Below, piece by piece: positions 26,293-35,628 of a DNA stretch of 64,000 bases. The notes below the pieces were generated by a model. The model saw nothing but the letters and a program-made list of their open reading frames with translations, was not told the origin of the DNA and made no database searches. The position numbers and the translations under genes are program-made. How positions within the stretch are numbered: the stretch's first letter is position 1; each line of letters opens with the position of its first letter. Source of the DNA: Pseudomonas putida (GTDB lineage Bacteria > Pseudomonadota > Gammaproteobacteria > Pseudomonadales > Pseudomonadaceae); the NCBI RefSeq assembly GCF_028682455.1, contig NZ_JANHLD010000002.1, positions 124,001-188,000 of the forward strand. The letters are read 5' to 3'.

Positions 26293-27700
26293 ATACAGCC
26301 GCTTGTTCATCGATGGCCGCTGGCAGCAGCCGGTGGGGCAGGGCATGGCCGAGGTGATCGACCCGGCGAGCGAGGCGGTGGCCGGCAAGGTGCCGCTGGG
26401 TAACGAAGCGGATGTGGACCGGGCGGTCGACGCTGCGCGCAGGGCATTCGTCGATTGGTCGAGGACGCCATCCAGCGTGCGCGCCGGCTTCATTCGCGCA
26501 CTGGCCGACCAGATGAAGACGCGCGCCGACGAGATGGCCGCCGTGATCACCCACGAGCTGGGCATGCCGGTGCAGTGGTGCCGGCCGGTGCAGGTCGATG
26601 GGCCGATTGTCGGGCTCGAGCAGTACGTCGAGCTGGCTGGGCTGATGGACGAGGTGCGTGAGGTCGGCAACTCGCTGGTATACCGCGAGGCGGTGGGCGT
26701 ATGTGCGTTCATCAACCCGTGGAATTATCCGCTGCATCAACTGATCGGCAAGCTGGCGCCTGCCTTGGCCGCCGGATGTACGGTGGTGGTCAAGCCGAGC
26801 CAGGAAACCCCGCTTCATGCGTTCCTGCTGGCGGAAATGATCGAGGCCATCGGCCTGCCGGCCGGGGTGTTCAACCTGGTCAGCGGGCCGGGGTCGAAGG
26901 TGGGTGAGGCACTGGCGCGACACCCGCAGGTCGACATGGTGTCGTTCACCGGTTCCACCGGTGCGGGTGTGCGGGTTTCCCAGGCGGCGGCGCCATCGGT
27001 GAAGCGGGTGTGCCTGGAGCTGGGCGGCAAGTCGCCGTTGCTGATCACTGCCGATGCGGACCTCGAGGCAGCGGTGCGCCATGGCGTGCAGGACGTGATG
27101 ATCAACTCGGGGCAGACCTGTACGGCGTTGACCCGCATGCTGTTGCCGGTATCGCGCTATACCGAGGCGCTGCAGATCGCCGAGGACGAGGCCCGCGGCT
27201 TGGTGATGGGTGATCCGCAGGATCCGCGCAGCTTCCTCGGACCGATGTGTTCGGCGGGGCAGCGGCGCACGGTGCGGGACTACATCCGTATCGGCCAGGA
27301 GGAAGGGGCGCGGCTGTTGTGTGGTGGAGAGACAGCGCCAGGCTTCGAGCGCGGGTTCTATGTGCCGCCGACGCTATTCGCCGACGTGGACAACCGGATG
27401 CGCATCGCCCAGGAGGAAATCTTCGGGCCGGTGTTGTGCCTGATTCCTTATGCCGATGAGGCCGAGGGGATTGCGTTGGCCAATGATTCACCGTTCGGGC
27501 TGTCCAGCGCGGTGTGGGCCGGCAGCCGCGAGAAGGCGTTGCAACTGGGGCGTCAGCTGCGGGCAGGACAGTGCTTCGTCAATGGCGGGGCATTCAACTA
27601 CCAGGCGCCGTTCGGAGGCTACAAGCAGTCGGGGAATGGGCGCGAGTGGGGTGAGGAGGGGTTGGGCGAGTTCGTCGAAGTGAAGGCAATCCAGCTGTAG
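26285..27700 (+). CDS. Aldehyde dehydrogenase, probable 4-guanidinobutyraldehyde oxidiser
   Basis: A 471-aa NAD(P)-dependent ALDH. Active-site residues are all present: N147 in NPWNYPLH, K170 in VVKPSQET, E245 in CLELGGKSP and nucleophile C279 in NSGQTC. Its ATG (26285) lies inside the end of aruH, an 8-bp overlap that implies translational coupling. Directly after AruI and AruH, it would oxidise 4-guanidinobutyraldehyde to 4-guanidinobutyrate. In P. aeruginosa this step is attributed to the unlinked KauB, so the linked copy is notable. The substrate is inferred from context only. Confidence 0.88.
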   Translation: MREYSRLFIDGRWQQPVGQGMAEVIDPASEAVAGKVPLGNEADVDRAVDAARRAFVDWSRTPSSVRAGFIRALADQMKTRADEMAAVITHELGMPVQWCRPVQVDGPIVGLEQYVELAGLMDEVREVGNSLVYREAVGVCAFINPWNYPLHQLIGKLAPALAAGCTVVVKPSQETPLHAFLLAEMIEAIGLPAGVFNLVSGPGSKVGEALARHPQVDMVSFTGSTGAGVRVSQAAAPSVKRVCLELGGKSPLLITADADLEAAVRHGVQDVMINSGQTCTALTRMLLPVSRYTEALQIAEDEARGLVMGDPQDPRSFLGPMCSAGQRRTVRDYIRIGQEEGARLLCGGETAPGFERGFYVPPTLFADVDNRMRIAQEEIFGPVLCLIPYADEAEGIALANDSPFGLSSAVWAGSREKALQLGRQLRAGQCFVNGGAFNYQAPFGGYKQSGNGREWGEEGLGEFVEVKAIQL

Positions 27701-27723
27701 GCACTTTTGTTTGGCGGGAACGT

Positions 27724-27808
27724 TGTGGGAGCGGGCTTGCCCGCGAACACCGGCGATGCCGGTGCCATCCACCGAGTCGCCTCATTCGCAGACAAGCCTG
27801 CTCCCACA
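27724..27808. repeat. Inverted REP pair
   Basis: TGTGGGAGCGGGCTTGCCCG at the left and its inverted counterpart ending in AAGCCTGCTCCCACA at the right enclose about 37 bp. It lies between the convergent aldehyde dehydrogenase and Rrf2 genes, where it may serve as transcript boundary. Confidence 0.8.
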
Positions 27809-27824
27809 GGGTATTGCGGCGGGT

Positions 27825-28265
27825 TCAGGCGCGTTCAGCGAGGTCCTTTGGGCTATCGAACGCCACGAACAACTGATCTGCCGTGATCGCCCCCAGGTCC
27901 AGCCGCATGTTCTGCTCCAGCATCGCGAACAGCCGGGTGAACACCTCGTACACCTTGCAGTGATCCTCCAGCCCGGCAAAGGGGTTGTCGATCTTCTCGG
28001 CGATCAGCGAGCTCTCCTGCACCGCGTCGTACACCTCGCGCAGAGTGATCTCCTGCGGCGCCCGGGCTAGCGTCACGCCTCCCTGGGCGCCGCGGTAGGA
28101 GGTCAGTATCCTGGCCTTGACCATCTGCGACACCAGCCCGCGCACGCGGGTAGGGTGCACCTTCACCCACTTGGCGATGGTCTCGGTACGCAGCTTCTGC
28201 GGCGCATTGGCGGCCACGAACGAGAGAATGTACGAAGCAGTGATGAGTCGGGTCGACTGGCTCAT
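27825..28265 (-). CDS. Rrf2-family transcriptional regulator
   Basis: A 146-aa winged-helix repressor. The N-terminal MSQSTRLITASYILSFVA and the wing segment TSYRGAQGGVTLAR (GGxxLAR motif) mark Rrf2. Only one cysteine (in DHCKVYE) is present, so the three-Cys iron-sulfur site of IscR/NsrR is missing; this is the YwnA-like type. The ATG at 28263-28265 has an AGGGAG ribosome site; an upstream in-frame GTG is less likely. It is divergent from the ABC importer operon at 28453 and is its likely regulator. Confidence 0.87.
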   Translation of the reverse strand: MSQSTRLITASYILSFVAANAPQKLRTETIAKWVKVHPTRVRGLVSQMVKARILTSYRGAQGGVTLARAPQEITLREVYDAVQESSLIAEKIDNPFAGLEDHCKVYEVFTRLFAMLEQNMRLDLGAITADQLFVAFDSPKDLAERA

Positions 28266-28452
28266 GGCGAAAATGGCTCCCTGCGAAAACACGAATGTTA
28301 CACCATGGAAAAGCCCGTCATCGGGCCCTGGAAAAGCGCTTGTTCTGTCGCTAATGTATTTGTTACGGTAACAATTACAAATTATAAACAGCTTCTACGC
28401 AATCCGCTTTGACCGAACAACAATTCCTTGCGGTTCAACAGGGGCACATGCC

Positions 28453-30054
28453 ATGAGCGATAACAACAAGAACAGTCCTCAAGCCATTCTCGACGGCGGC
28501 CTGCCGCGTCGGGATTTCCTGAAATACAGCGCTGGCGCTGCGGCCATCGTCGGGGCGTTTTCCCTCGGCCTGCCGATGGGCGGCTACGCTGCCCAGGCCA
28601 CGCCAAAGCCGGGCGGTACCTTGCGCCTGGGCCTGGCCGGGGGCAGCACCACCGACTCCAAGGACCCGGGCTCCTGGGTCGACACCTTCACCTTCATCGG
28701 CTTTTCGGCGGTGTACAACACGCTCACCGAAATTGCCGTGGACGGCACCGCCATCCCCGAGCTGGCCGAGCGCTGGGAATCGAGCCCGGACGCGAAGGTG
28801 TGGACCTTCACCCTGCGCCAGGGCGTGACCTTCCACAACGGCAAATCCCTCACTGCCGATGACGTGGTCGCCTCGATCCAACACCACCTGGGCGAGAAAT
28901 CCACCTCCGCCGCCAAGACCGTCCTGGGCGATGTCGCCAAGGTGCACGCCAGCGCTCCCGACACCGTAGTGTTCGAGCTGCATTCGGGCAACGCCGACTT
29001 CGCCTATGTGGTCGCCGACTACCACCTGGTGATCATGCCGGCCAAGGACGGCCTGGCCGACTGGCAGGCCGGCATTGGCACCGGCGGCTACCGCATCAAG
29101 GGCTTCGAGCCGGGCGTGCGCATGGACCTGGAGCGCAGCCCCGACTACTGGAAACCGGGCAGGGCACATTTTGCCAGCGCCGAACTGATCGCCATCGCCG
29201 ACGGCGCCGCGCGGGTCAACGCCCTGGTGACCGGCAAGGTCGACGTGATCAACAAGGTCGACCTCAAGACCGTGGCCCTGCTCAAGCGCAACCCGAAGCT
29301 GGTGATCGAGGAAACCAAGGGCGCCCAGCACTACACCTTCCCGATGCTTTGCGACAGCCAGCAGTTTCGCGACAACAACGTGCGCATGGCCCTCAAGCAT
29401 GCGATCAACCGCGAGACCCTGCTGGCGTCGGTGCTCTACGGTTACGGCCAGGTCGGCAATGACCACCCGCTGCAACCGGCCAACCGCTTCATCAACCCGG
29501 CCCTCGAGCAGCGCGCCTTCGACCCGGACAAGGCGCGCTTCTACCTGCGCCAGGCCGGCATGGACAGCCTCAAGGTGCGCCTGCAGGCCTCCGATGCCGC
29601 CTACAGCGGTGCGGTGGATGCCTCGGTGCTGTTCAAGGAGCAGGCGCGCCAGGCAGGGATCGATATCGACGTGGTTCGTGAACCTGCCGATGGGTTCTTC
29701 TCCAACGTCTGGATGAAACAGCCCTTCACCACTTCGTTCTGGTACTCCAGCCTCACCGCCGACCGCATGTTCAGCATCGGTTATGCCAAGGGCGCGGCGT
29801 GGAACGAGACCCATTGGGACAACCCGCGCTTCAACCAACTGCTCAACGCCGCCCGTGGCGAAATGAACGAGCCGCTGCGCCGCGAGATGTACAACGAAAT
29901 GCAGGCGCTGTGCCGCGACGACGGCGGGGCGATCGTGCCGCTGTTCGCCAGCTCCGTCGCCGCCCGTTCCAGCCGCGTGGCCCATGGTCCGCTCACCGCG
30001 CCTTATGGCGAGCTGGATGGCCTGCGGGTAATCGAGCGCTGGTGGCAAGCCTGA
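28453..30054 (+). CDS. Peptide-type ABC importer, Tat-exported binding protein
   Basis: A 533-aa solute-binding protein of the DppA/OppA/NikA family (SBP family 5). The N-terminus carries a twin-arginine signal, PRRDFLKYSAGAA, with cleavage after about GYAAQA near residue 47, so it is predicted to be folded before export. The family motif WTFTLRQGVTFHNGKSLTADDVV is intact. It is first in an operon with two permeases, a fused ATPase and a quinone reductase. The ligand is unknown; dipeptide, nickel-chelate or glutathione-like substrates are all possible. Confidence 0.88.
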   Translation: MSDNNKNSPQAILDGGLPRRDFLKYSAGAAAIVGAFSLGLPMGGYAAQATPKPGGTLRLGLAGGSTTDSKDPGSWVDTFTFIGFSAVYNTLTEIAVDGTAIPELAERWESSPDAKVWTFTLRQGVTFHNGKSLTADDVVASIQHHLGEKSTSAAKTVLGDVAKVHASAPDTVVFELHSGNADFAYVVADYHLVIMPAKDGLADWQAGIGTGGYRIKGFEPGVRMDLERSPDYWKPGRAHFASAELIAIADGAARVNALVTGKVDVINKVDLKTVALLKRNPKLVIEETKGAQHYTFPMLCDSQQFRDNNVRMALKHAINRETLLASVLYGYGQVGNDHPLQPANRFINPALEQRAFDPDKARFYLRQAGMDSLKVRLQASDAAYSGAVDASVLFKEQARQAGIDIDVVREPADGFFSNVWMKQPFTTSFWYSSLTADRMFSIGYAKGAAWNETHWDNPRFNQLLNAARGEMNEPLRREMYNEMQALCRDDGGAIVPLFASSVAARSSRVAHGPLTAPYGELDGLRVIERWWQA

Positions 30055-30103
30055 ATCGATAGCGTTTCGCAAGGCTGAACCCCGTATCCAGTCGAGGAGT
30101 TGT

Positions 30104-31066
30104 ATGGTGAACAATCTTGGCAAACTGCTTGTGCAGCGGCTGGCCCTGGGCCTGCTGTCGCTGTTTGCGGTCTCGGTGGTGATCTTCCTGGCAGTGGGCA
30201 TGCTGCCGGGCGACATCGCCCAGGCCATGCTCGGCCAGTCGGCCACCCCGGAAACCGTGGCGGCATTCCGCGCCCAGTTGGGGCTGGACCTGTCGCCACT
30301 GCAGCGTTTCGTCCAATGGACGTGGCGCCTGCTGCACGGTGACCTTGGCGTGTCCCTGGCCAACCAGCGGCCGATCGTCGAGCTGGTCGGCTCGCGGTTG
30401 GGCAATACCTTCAGCCTGGCCCTGCTGGCGGCGCTGTTCTCGGTGCCGACGGCGTTACTGCTGGGCATGCTCGCGGCGTTGTACCGCAACAGCTGGTTCG
30501 ACCGGCTGCTGAACACCGGTGCGCTGAGCGCCGTGTCGTTCCCCGAGTTCTTTGTCGCCTACATCCTGATCCTGGTGTTCGCGGTGAAGCTCGAATGGTT
30601 GCCGGGCATCTCCAGCCTGGCGCCGGGCGCTTCGCTGGGTGAAGTGCTGGAGGTCTCGGTGCTGCCGGTGGCGACCCTGAGCCTGGTGGTGATCGCGCAG
30701 ATGATGCGCATGACCCGCGCCTCGCTGATCAACCTGCTGGCCAGCCCCTACATCGAGATGGCCCGACTCAAGGGCGTGTCGCCTGCGCGGATCATCTTCA
30801 GGCATGCCTTGCCCAATGCGCTGGCGCCGATCGTCAACGTGGTGGCGCTGAACCTGGCGTACCTGGTGGTCGGCGTGGTGGTGGTGGAGGTGGTGTTCGT
30901 CTACCCGGGCCTGGGCCAGTTGCTGGTGGACTCGGTGGCCAAGCGCGACATCCCGGTGGTGCAGGCCTGCAGCCTGATCTTCGCCGGCACCTACATCCTG
31001 CTCAATACCGGCGCCGACGTGTTGTCGATCGCCAGCAACCCACGCCTGATGCATCCGAAGGGGTAG
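30104..31066 (+). CDS. Peptide-type ABC importer permease (DppB-like)
   Basis: A 320-aa inner-membrane permease with six transmembrane helices. The BPD family EAA loop reads EMARLKGVSPARIIFRHALPNAL near residue 220. The ATG at 30104 follows a GAGGAG ribosome site. It pairs with the DppC-like permease starting 3 bp downstream. Confidence 0.9.
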   Translation: MVNNLGKLLVQRLALGLLSLFAVSVVIFLAVGMLPGDIAQAMLGQSATPETVAAFRAQLGLDLSPLQRFVQWTWRLLHGDLGVSLANQRPIVELVGSRLGNTFSLALLAALFSVPTALLLGMLAALYRNSWFDRLLNTGALSAVSFPEFFVAYILILVFAVKLEWLPGISSLAPGASLGEVLEVSVLPVATLSLVVIAQMMRMTRASLINLLASPYIEMARLKGVSPARIIFRHALPNALAPIVNVVALNLAYLVVGVVVVEVVFVYPGLGQLLVDSVAKRDIPVVQACSLIFAGTYILLNTGADVLSIASNPRLMHPKG

Positions 31067-31069
31067 ACC

Positions 31070-31897
31070 ATGAACCTGATCACACCTCTGCTGCGCGCGC
31101 CCTTGAGCGCCAAGTTCGGCCTGCTGGTGATCGTTGCCTATATCGTGGTGGCGCTGTTCGCGCCGCTGCTGGCGCCGTACGGCGAAACCCAGGTGGTGGG
31201 CGAGGGCTTCGCTCCCTGGAGCCCGGAGTTCCTGCTGGGCACCGATAACCTCGGGCGCGACATGTTCAGCCGCCTGTTGTACGGCGCCCGCAACACCCTG
31301 GGCATCGCCTTCCTGACCACCAGCCTGGCGTTCCTGCTGGGCGGCCTGTGCGGGCTGGTCGCGGCGATCAAGGGTGGCTGGATCGACCAGGGCCTGTCGC
31401 GGGTGGTGGACATCCTGATGGCCATTCCGCAGCTGATCTTCGCCTTGCTGATCCTCAGCGTGGTCGGGACCACGGCCACGTCGCTGGTGCTGGTGATCGC
31501 GCTGCTCGATGCCACGCGGGTCTTCCGCCTGTCGCGGGCGGTGGCGATGAACGTGGTGGTGCAGGACTTCGTCGAGGCCGCGCGGTTGCGCGGGGAAGGG
31601 CTGTGGTGGCTGGTCAGCCGGGAAGTGCTGCCCAATGCCGCGGCGCCGTTGATCGCCGAGTTCGGCCTGCGGTTCTGCTTCGTCTTCCTGTTCATCAGCG
31701 CCTTGTCGTTCCTGGGCCTGGGCATACAGCCGCCGACCGCCGACTGGGGCAGCATGGTGCGCGACAACGCGGTGCTGATCACCTTCGGTGATATCAGCCC
31801 GCTGCTTCCGGCCCTGGCGGTGGCGTTGATCACGGTGAGTGTGAACTTTGTCGTCGACTGGGTGCTGCACCTGTCCAGTGGCCTGAAGGAGTGCTGA
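31070..31897 (+). CDS. Peptide-type ABC importer permease (DppC-like)
   Basis: A 275-aa permease with about six transmembrane helices and the N-terminal APLLAPYG and LGTDNLGRDMFSRLLYGAR signature of DppC-type subunits. The EAA loop includes FVEAARLRGEGLWWLVSREVLPNA. It heterodimerises with the upstream permease and docks the fused ATPase encoded 2 bp downstream. Confidence 0.9.
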   Translation: MNLITPLLRAPLSAKFGLLVIVAYIVVALFAPLLAPYGETQVVGEGFAPWSPEFLLGTDNLGRDMFSRLLYGARNTLGIAFLTTSLAFLLGGLCGLVAAIKGGWIDQGLSRVVDILMAIPQLIFALLILSVVGTTATSLVLVIALLDATRVFRLSRAVAMNVVVQDFVEAARLRGEGLWWLVSREVLPNAAAPLIAEFGLRFCFVFLFISALSFLGLGIQPPTADWGSMVRDNAVLITFGDISPLLPALAVALITVSVNFVVDWVLHLSSGLKEC

Positions 31898-31899
31898 GC

Positions 31900-33534
31900 A
31901 TGAGTAACGATACCTTGCTGGAAATCCGTGGCCTGCACATCGAAGGCCACTATGAAAATGCCTGGCACCCGCTGATCAAGGGCATCGACCTGACCCTCAA
32001 GCGGGGTGAAGTGCTGGGGTTGATCGGCGAATCCGGGGCCGGTAAGTCGACTCTGGGCCTGGCCGCCATGGGCTATGTGCGTGACGGCTGCCGGATTACC
32101 GGTGGCAGCGTGTGCTTCGATGGCATCGCGCTGCTCGAATCCAGCGCCCAGACCCTGCGCAAGCTGCGCGGCCTGCGCATCGCCTACGTCGCCCAGAGCG
32201 CGGCAGCTTCGTTCAACCCCGCGCACCGGCTGATCGACCAGCACGTGGAAACGGCGGTGATCAACGGCGGCATCGACCGCGCCAGGGCCGAAGCCGAGGC
32301 AGTGGAGCTGTACCGCATCCTGCGCTTGCCGGACCCCGAGCACATCGGCCAGCGGTATCCGCACCAGCTGTCCGGCGGCCAGTTGCAGCGGGTGATGACG
32401 GCGATGGCCATGGCCTGCCATCCGGACCTGATCATCTTCGACGAACCGACCACGGCGCTGGACGTCACCACCCAGATCGAAGTGCTGGCGGCGATCCGCG
32501 ATGCGGTGAAGACCTTCGGCAGTGCCGCACTCTACATCAGCCATGACCTGGCGGTGGTGGCGCAGATGGCCGACCGGATCATGGTGCTGCGCCACGGTAG
32601 CCTGGTGGAGGAGGCGCAGACCCGTACCATGCTCAGCGCGCCGCAGCAGGCATACACCCAGTCGCTGTGGGCGGTGCGCAACTTCCATACCTCGGCCAAG
32701 GCTTGCCCGAGCCATGAGAAGCCGCTGCTGGAAGTGCGCAATGCCGATGCCCGCTATGGCCATCAGCCGGTGCTGCACGATGTCTCGCTGAAGCTGTATC
32801 GCGGCCAGACCCTGGCGGTGATCGGCGAGTCGGGGAGCGGCAAGAGCACCACGGCGCGGTTGATCAGCGGCTTGCTGCAACCCACCTCGGGCCAGGTGCT
32901 GTATGACGGCGAGTCGTTGCCAGCCGACTATCGCCAGCGCAGCAAAGAGCAGCTGCGGCGTATCCAGATGATCTACCAGATCCCCGACACGGCGCTCAAC
33001 CCACGCCAGCGCATCGTCGACATCATTGGCCGGCCGCTTGGTTTCTACCTGGGCCTTAAGGGCAAGGCGCTGCGCGAGCGCGTCGCCGAGCTGCTGCGGA
33101 TGATCGACCTGGAGCCGGCCAAGTACATGGATCGCCTGCCGCGCGAACTGTCCGGCGGGCAAAAGCAGCGGGTCTGCATCGCCCGCGCGTTGGCGGCCGA
33201 GCCACAACTGATCATCTGCGACGAAGTGACCTCGGCGCTCGACCAGCTGGTGGCCGAGGGCGTGCTGAAACTGCTCGACCGCATCCAGCGCGAGTTGGGC
33301 GTGGCCTACCTGTTCATCACCCACGACGTGGCTACTGTGCGCGCCATCGCCGACGAAGTGCTGGTGATGCAGCGTGGGCGGGTGGTCGACCATGGCAGCC
33401 GCGAGGCGATCTTCCGGCCGCCGTACCGTGACTACACCGGGTTGCTGTTCTCCTGCGAGCCGGAGATGGACCCGGACTGGCTCGACCGCTTGCTGGCGAC
33501 ACGCAACTCCACTTCTCCCTTGGCAACTGTTTGA
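31900..33534 (+). CDS. ABC importer ATPase, DppD-DppF fusion
   Basis: A 544-aa protein with two complete nucleotide-binding domains in one chain. First domain: Walker A GESGAGKST, signature LSGGQLQRV, Walker B LIIFDEPTTALD. Second: Walker A GESGSGKST, signature LSGGQKQRV, Walker B LIICDEVTSALD. Both H-loops (ISHD, ITHD) are present. The linker is around residues 255-280. The ATG at 31900 has AAGGAG upstream; a GTG 9 nt earlier is weaker. Fused subunits replace the separate DppD and DppF of E. coli. Confidence 0.93.
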   Translation: MSNDTLLEIRGLHIEGHYENAWHPLIKGIDLTLKRGEVLGLIGESGAGKSTLGLAAMGYVRDGCRITGGSVCFDGIALLESSAQTLRKLRGLRIAYVAQSAAASFNPAHRLIDQHVETAVINGGIDRARAEAEAVELYRILRLPDPEHIGQRYPHQLSGGQLQRVMTAMAMACHPDLIIFDEPTTALDVTTQIEVLAAIRDAVKTFGSAALYISHDLAVVAQMADRIMVLRHGSLVEEAQTRTMLSAPQQAYTQSLWAVRNFHTSAKACPSHEKPLLEVRNADARYGHQPVLHDVSLKLYRGQTLAVIGESGSGKSTTARLISGLLQPTSGQVLYDGESLPADYRQRSKEQLRRIQMIYQIPDTALNPRQRIVDIIGRPLGFYLGLKGKALRERVAELLRMIDLEPAKYMDRLPRELSGGQKQRVCIARALAAEPQLIICDEVTSALDQLVAEGVLKLLDRIQRELGVAYLFITHDVATVRAIADEVLVMQRGRVVDHGSREAIFRPPYRDYTGLLFSCEPEMDPDWLDRLLATRNSTSPLATV

Positions 33535-33543
33535 GGATTGCCC

Positions 33544-34248
33544 ATGAAAGTCCTGATCGTTCACGCTCATCCCGAGCCTCACTCCTTCACTGCCGCGCTG
33601 CGAGACCAGGCGGTGCAAACCTTCCGTGCCCAGGGCCATGAGGTGCAGGTGAGTGACCTGTATGCGATGGGCTGGAACCCGGTGGCCAGTGCTGATGACT
33701 TCAGCCACCGGGAGAACCCGGAGTATCTGGTCTATGCGCTGGAGCAGCGGCTGGGGGTGAAGAGCGGGTCCATCGCGCCGGATATCCAGCAGGAGCTGGA
33801 CAAGCTGCTGTGGGCGGACCTGCTGGTGCTGAACTTCCCGATCTTCTGGTTCTCGGCGCCGGCGATGCTCAAGGGCTGGATCGACCGGGTGCTGGTGTCG
33901 GGGGTGTGCTACGGCGGCAAGCGTTTCTACGACCAGGGCGGGTTGGCCGGGAAGCGGGCGCTGGTGACCGTGACCCTTGGCGGGCGCGAGCACATGTTCG
34001 GGGAAGGGGCGATCCATGGACCACTGGAGGACATGCTGCGCCCGATTCTGCGCGGGACCTTGGCGTATGTCGGCTTCGAGGTGCTGGAGCCGTTTGTGGC
34101 GTGGCATGTGCCGTATATCACCGATGAGGCACGCAAGGAGTTCCTGCGCAGTTATCAGCAGCGGCTGGAACAGTTGTCGGATGATCTGCCGCTGGCATTC
34201 CCGCGGCTGGACCAGTTCGATGAGGCGCTGTACCCGCTGGCGCGCTGA
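33544..34248 (+). CDS. Flavodoxin-fold NAD(P)H quinone oxidoreductase
   Basis: A 234-aa FMN/FAD-dependent reductase of the MdaB/KefF/NQO1-type family. The N-terminal MKVLIVHAHPEPHSF is the phosphate-binding loop, and FPIFWFSAPAMLKGWIDRVL is the classic NAD(P)H dehydrogenase segment. The ATG at 33544 follows GAGGA. It is the last gene of the ABC importer operon (9 bp gap). It would carry out two-electron reduction of quinones or other electrophiles; a link to the imported compound is inferred from operon position. Confidence 0.88.
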   Translation: MKVLIVHAHPEPHSFTAALRDQAVQTFRAQGHEVQVSDLYAMGWNPVASADDFSHRENPEYLVYALEQRLGVKSGSIAPDIQQELDKLLWADLLVLNFPIFWFSAPAMLKGWIDRVLVSGVCYGGKRFYDQGGLAGKRALVTVTLGGREHMFGEGAIHGPLEDMLRPILRGTLAYVGFEVLEPFVAWHVPYITDEARKEFLRSYQQRLEQLSDDLPLAFPRLDQFDEALYPLAR

Positions 34249-34271
34249 TCGCCTCTGCCGCACACCGGCCA

Positions 34272-34323
34272 CATCGCGGGCGGGCCAGCTCCCACCTGTA
34301 GGAACGGACTTGCCCCGCGATGG
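34272..34323. repeat. REP palindrome
   Basis: CATCGCGGGCGGGCCAGCTC faces GGACTTGCCCCGCGATG across a short loop, an imperfect inverted REP. It lies in the 240-bp gap before the PotF-like gene; the rest of that gap shows a small hairpin AACACCTTCGGTGTT at 34337-34351 and no gene. Confidence 0.7.
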
Positions 34324-34488
34324 CCAGTGCAGCCAACACCTTCGGTGTTGCCTGAATTGCGACCGCGCAACGGTCGTAACCCTGGCTCCCATACACACCC
34401 ATTCGGGGTATGGCCCCCACCTCCCAATCCCTCGATAGTAGCTCCATCAGCTCGCCCGAGCCGATCCTGATCACACGATGGAGTTGCT

Positions 34489-35592
34489 ATGCGCAAGGCA
34501 TTGAAGGTGATTTGCAGTGTGTTGTTGTCCTGTACCGCCACGGCCGCCCTGGCCACCGAGGCGGACACCGGCAACACGCTCAGGTTGTACAACTGGACCG
34601 ACTACATCGGCGAAAACACCCTCGCCGATTTTGAAAAGCAAACCGGCATCAAGGTGATCTACGACACCTTCGACGGCTACGAAACGGTCCAGACCAAACT
34701 CCTCACCGGCCGCTCCGGCTACGACCTGGTGATGCTCAACGCCTCCCTGGTCCCGCCGCTGATAAAGGCCAAGGTGTTCCAGCCGCTGGACAAGTCCAAG
34801 CTTCCTGGCTGGGCCAACCTCGACCCACAGGTACTGCAGGACATGCAAGCCTTCGACCCCGGCATGCTCTACTCGGCGCCCTACACCTGGGGTAGTTCCG
34901 GCATCACCTACAACGTCGACAAGATCAAGCAGCGCATGCCCGACGCGCCCATCGGCTCCCTCGCCATGCTTTTCGACCCGAAGATCGTCTCGCGCTTCGC
35001 CGATTGCGGCGTGACCGTGATGGACGCCCCCAGCGAAGTCATCCCGCTGGCCCTCAAGTACCTCGGCAAGGACCCGCAAAGCGCCAGGCCGGCAGACCTC
35101 AAGGCCGCCCAGGACGTACTCATGGGCATCCGCCCCTACATCAAGAAATTCGACTCGGTGAACTACCTCACCAGCCTGCCCAACGGCGACGTATGCATGG
35201 CCCTGACCTGGTCCGGCGACTACGCCACCGCCCAGGCCCGCGCCGTGGAAGCGAAAAAAGACATCAACCTGGCGTTCTTCATTCCCAAGGAAGGCTCGCT
35301 GATCTGGTTCGACAGCCTTTACCTGCCTGCCGACGCCCCCCACGTGGCCAACGCCCACCGCTTCATCGAGTACTTGCTGCAGCCCAAGACCATGGCCGAG
35401 GTGACCAACTACATCCACTACGCCAACAGCAACGCCGCCGCCACGCCATTGGTGCAGGCCGACATCCGTAACGACCCGGCGATCTACCCCGACGACCACA
35501 CCCGTGAGCGGCTGTTCACCCAGCAGTCCCAGGACCCCCAGGCCATGCGCGCCATCACCCGGGTCTGGAGCACGGTCAAGACCGGCATCTGA
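34489..35592 (+). CDS. PotF-like polyamine/amine binding protein
   Basis: A 367-aa periplasmic binding protein of the spermidine/putrescine family. The signal peptide ends near ALA/TEAD (residue 22-23). The mature start LRLYNWTDYIGENTLADFEK is the PotD/PotF fold opening; downstream APYTWGSSGITYNVDKI and AMLFDPKIVSRF also match PotF. No ABC permease or ATPase genes are adjacent, so it must use a transporter encoded elsewhere or have a sensing role. It is followed by an aminotransferase 36 bp downstream that may act on the captured amine. Confidence 0.88.
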   Translation: MRKALKVICSVLLSCTATAALATEADTGNTLRLYNWTDYIGENTLADFEKQTGIKVIYDTFDGYETVQTKLLTGRSGYDLVMLNASLVPPLIKAKVFQPLDKSKLPGWANLDPQVLQDMQAFDPGMLYSAPYTWGSSGITYNVDKIKQRMPDAPIGSLAMLFDPKIVSRFADCGVTVMDAPSEVIPLALKYLGKDPQSARPADLKAAQDVLMGIRPYIKKFDSVNYLTSLPNGDVCMALTWSGDYATAQARAVEAKKDINLAFFIPKEGSLIWFDSLYLPADAPHVANAHRFIEYLLQPKTMAEVTNYIHYANSNAAATPLVQADIRNDPAIYPDDHTRERLFTQQSQDPQAMRAITRVWSTVKTGI

Positions 35593-35628
35593 CACCTTTC
35601 ACCGAACCGATCCGATAAGGAACCGCTC

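Noticed and set aside
31138..34398. A 1086-codon minus-strand frame opposite the ABC importer.
   Set aside because: Antisense shadow of the permease, ATPase and reductase genes, with low-complexity composition and no family motifs.
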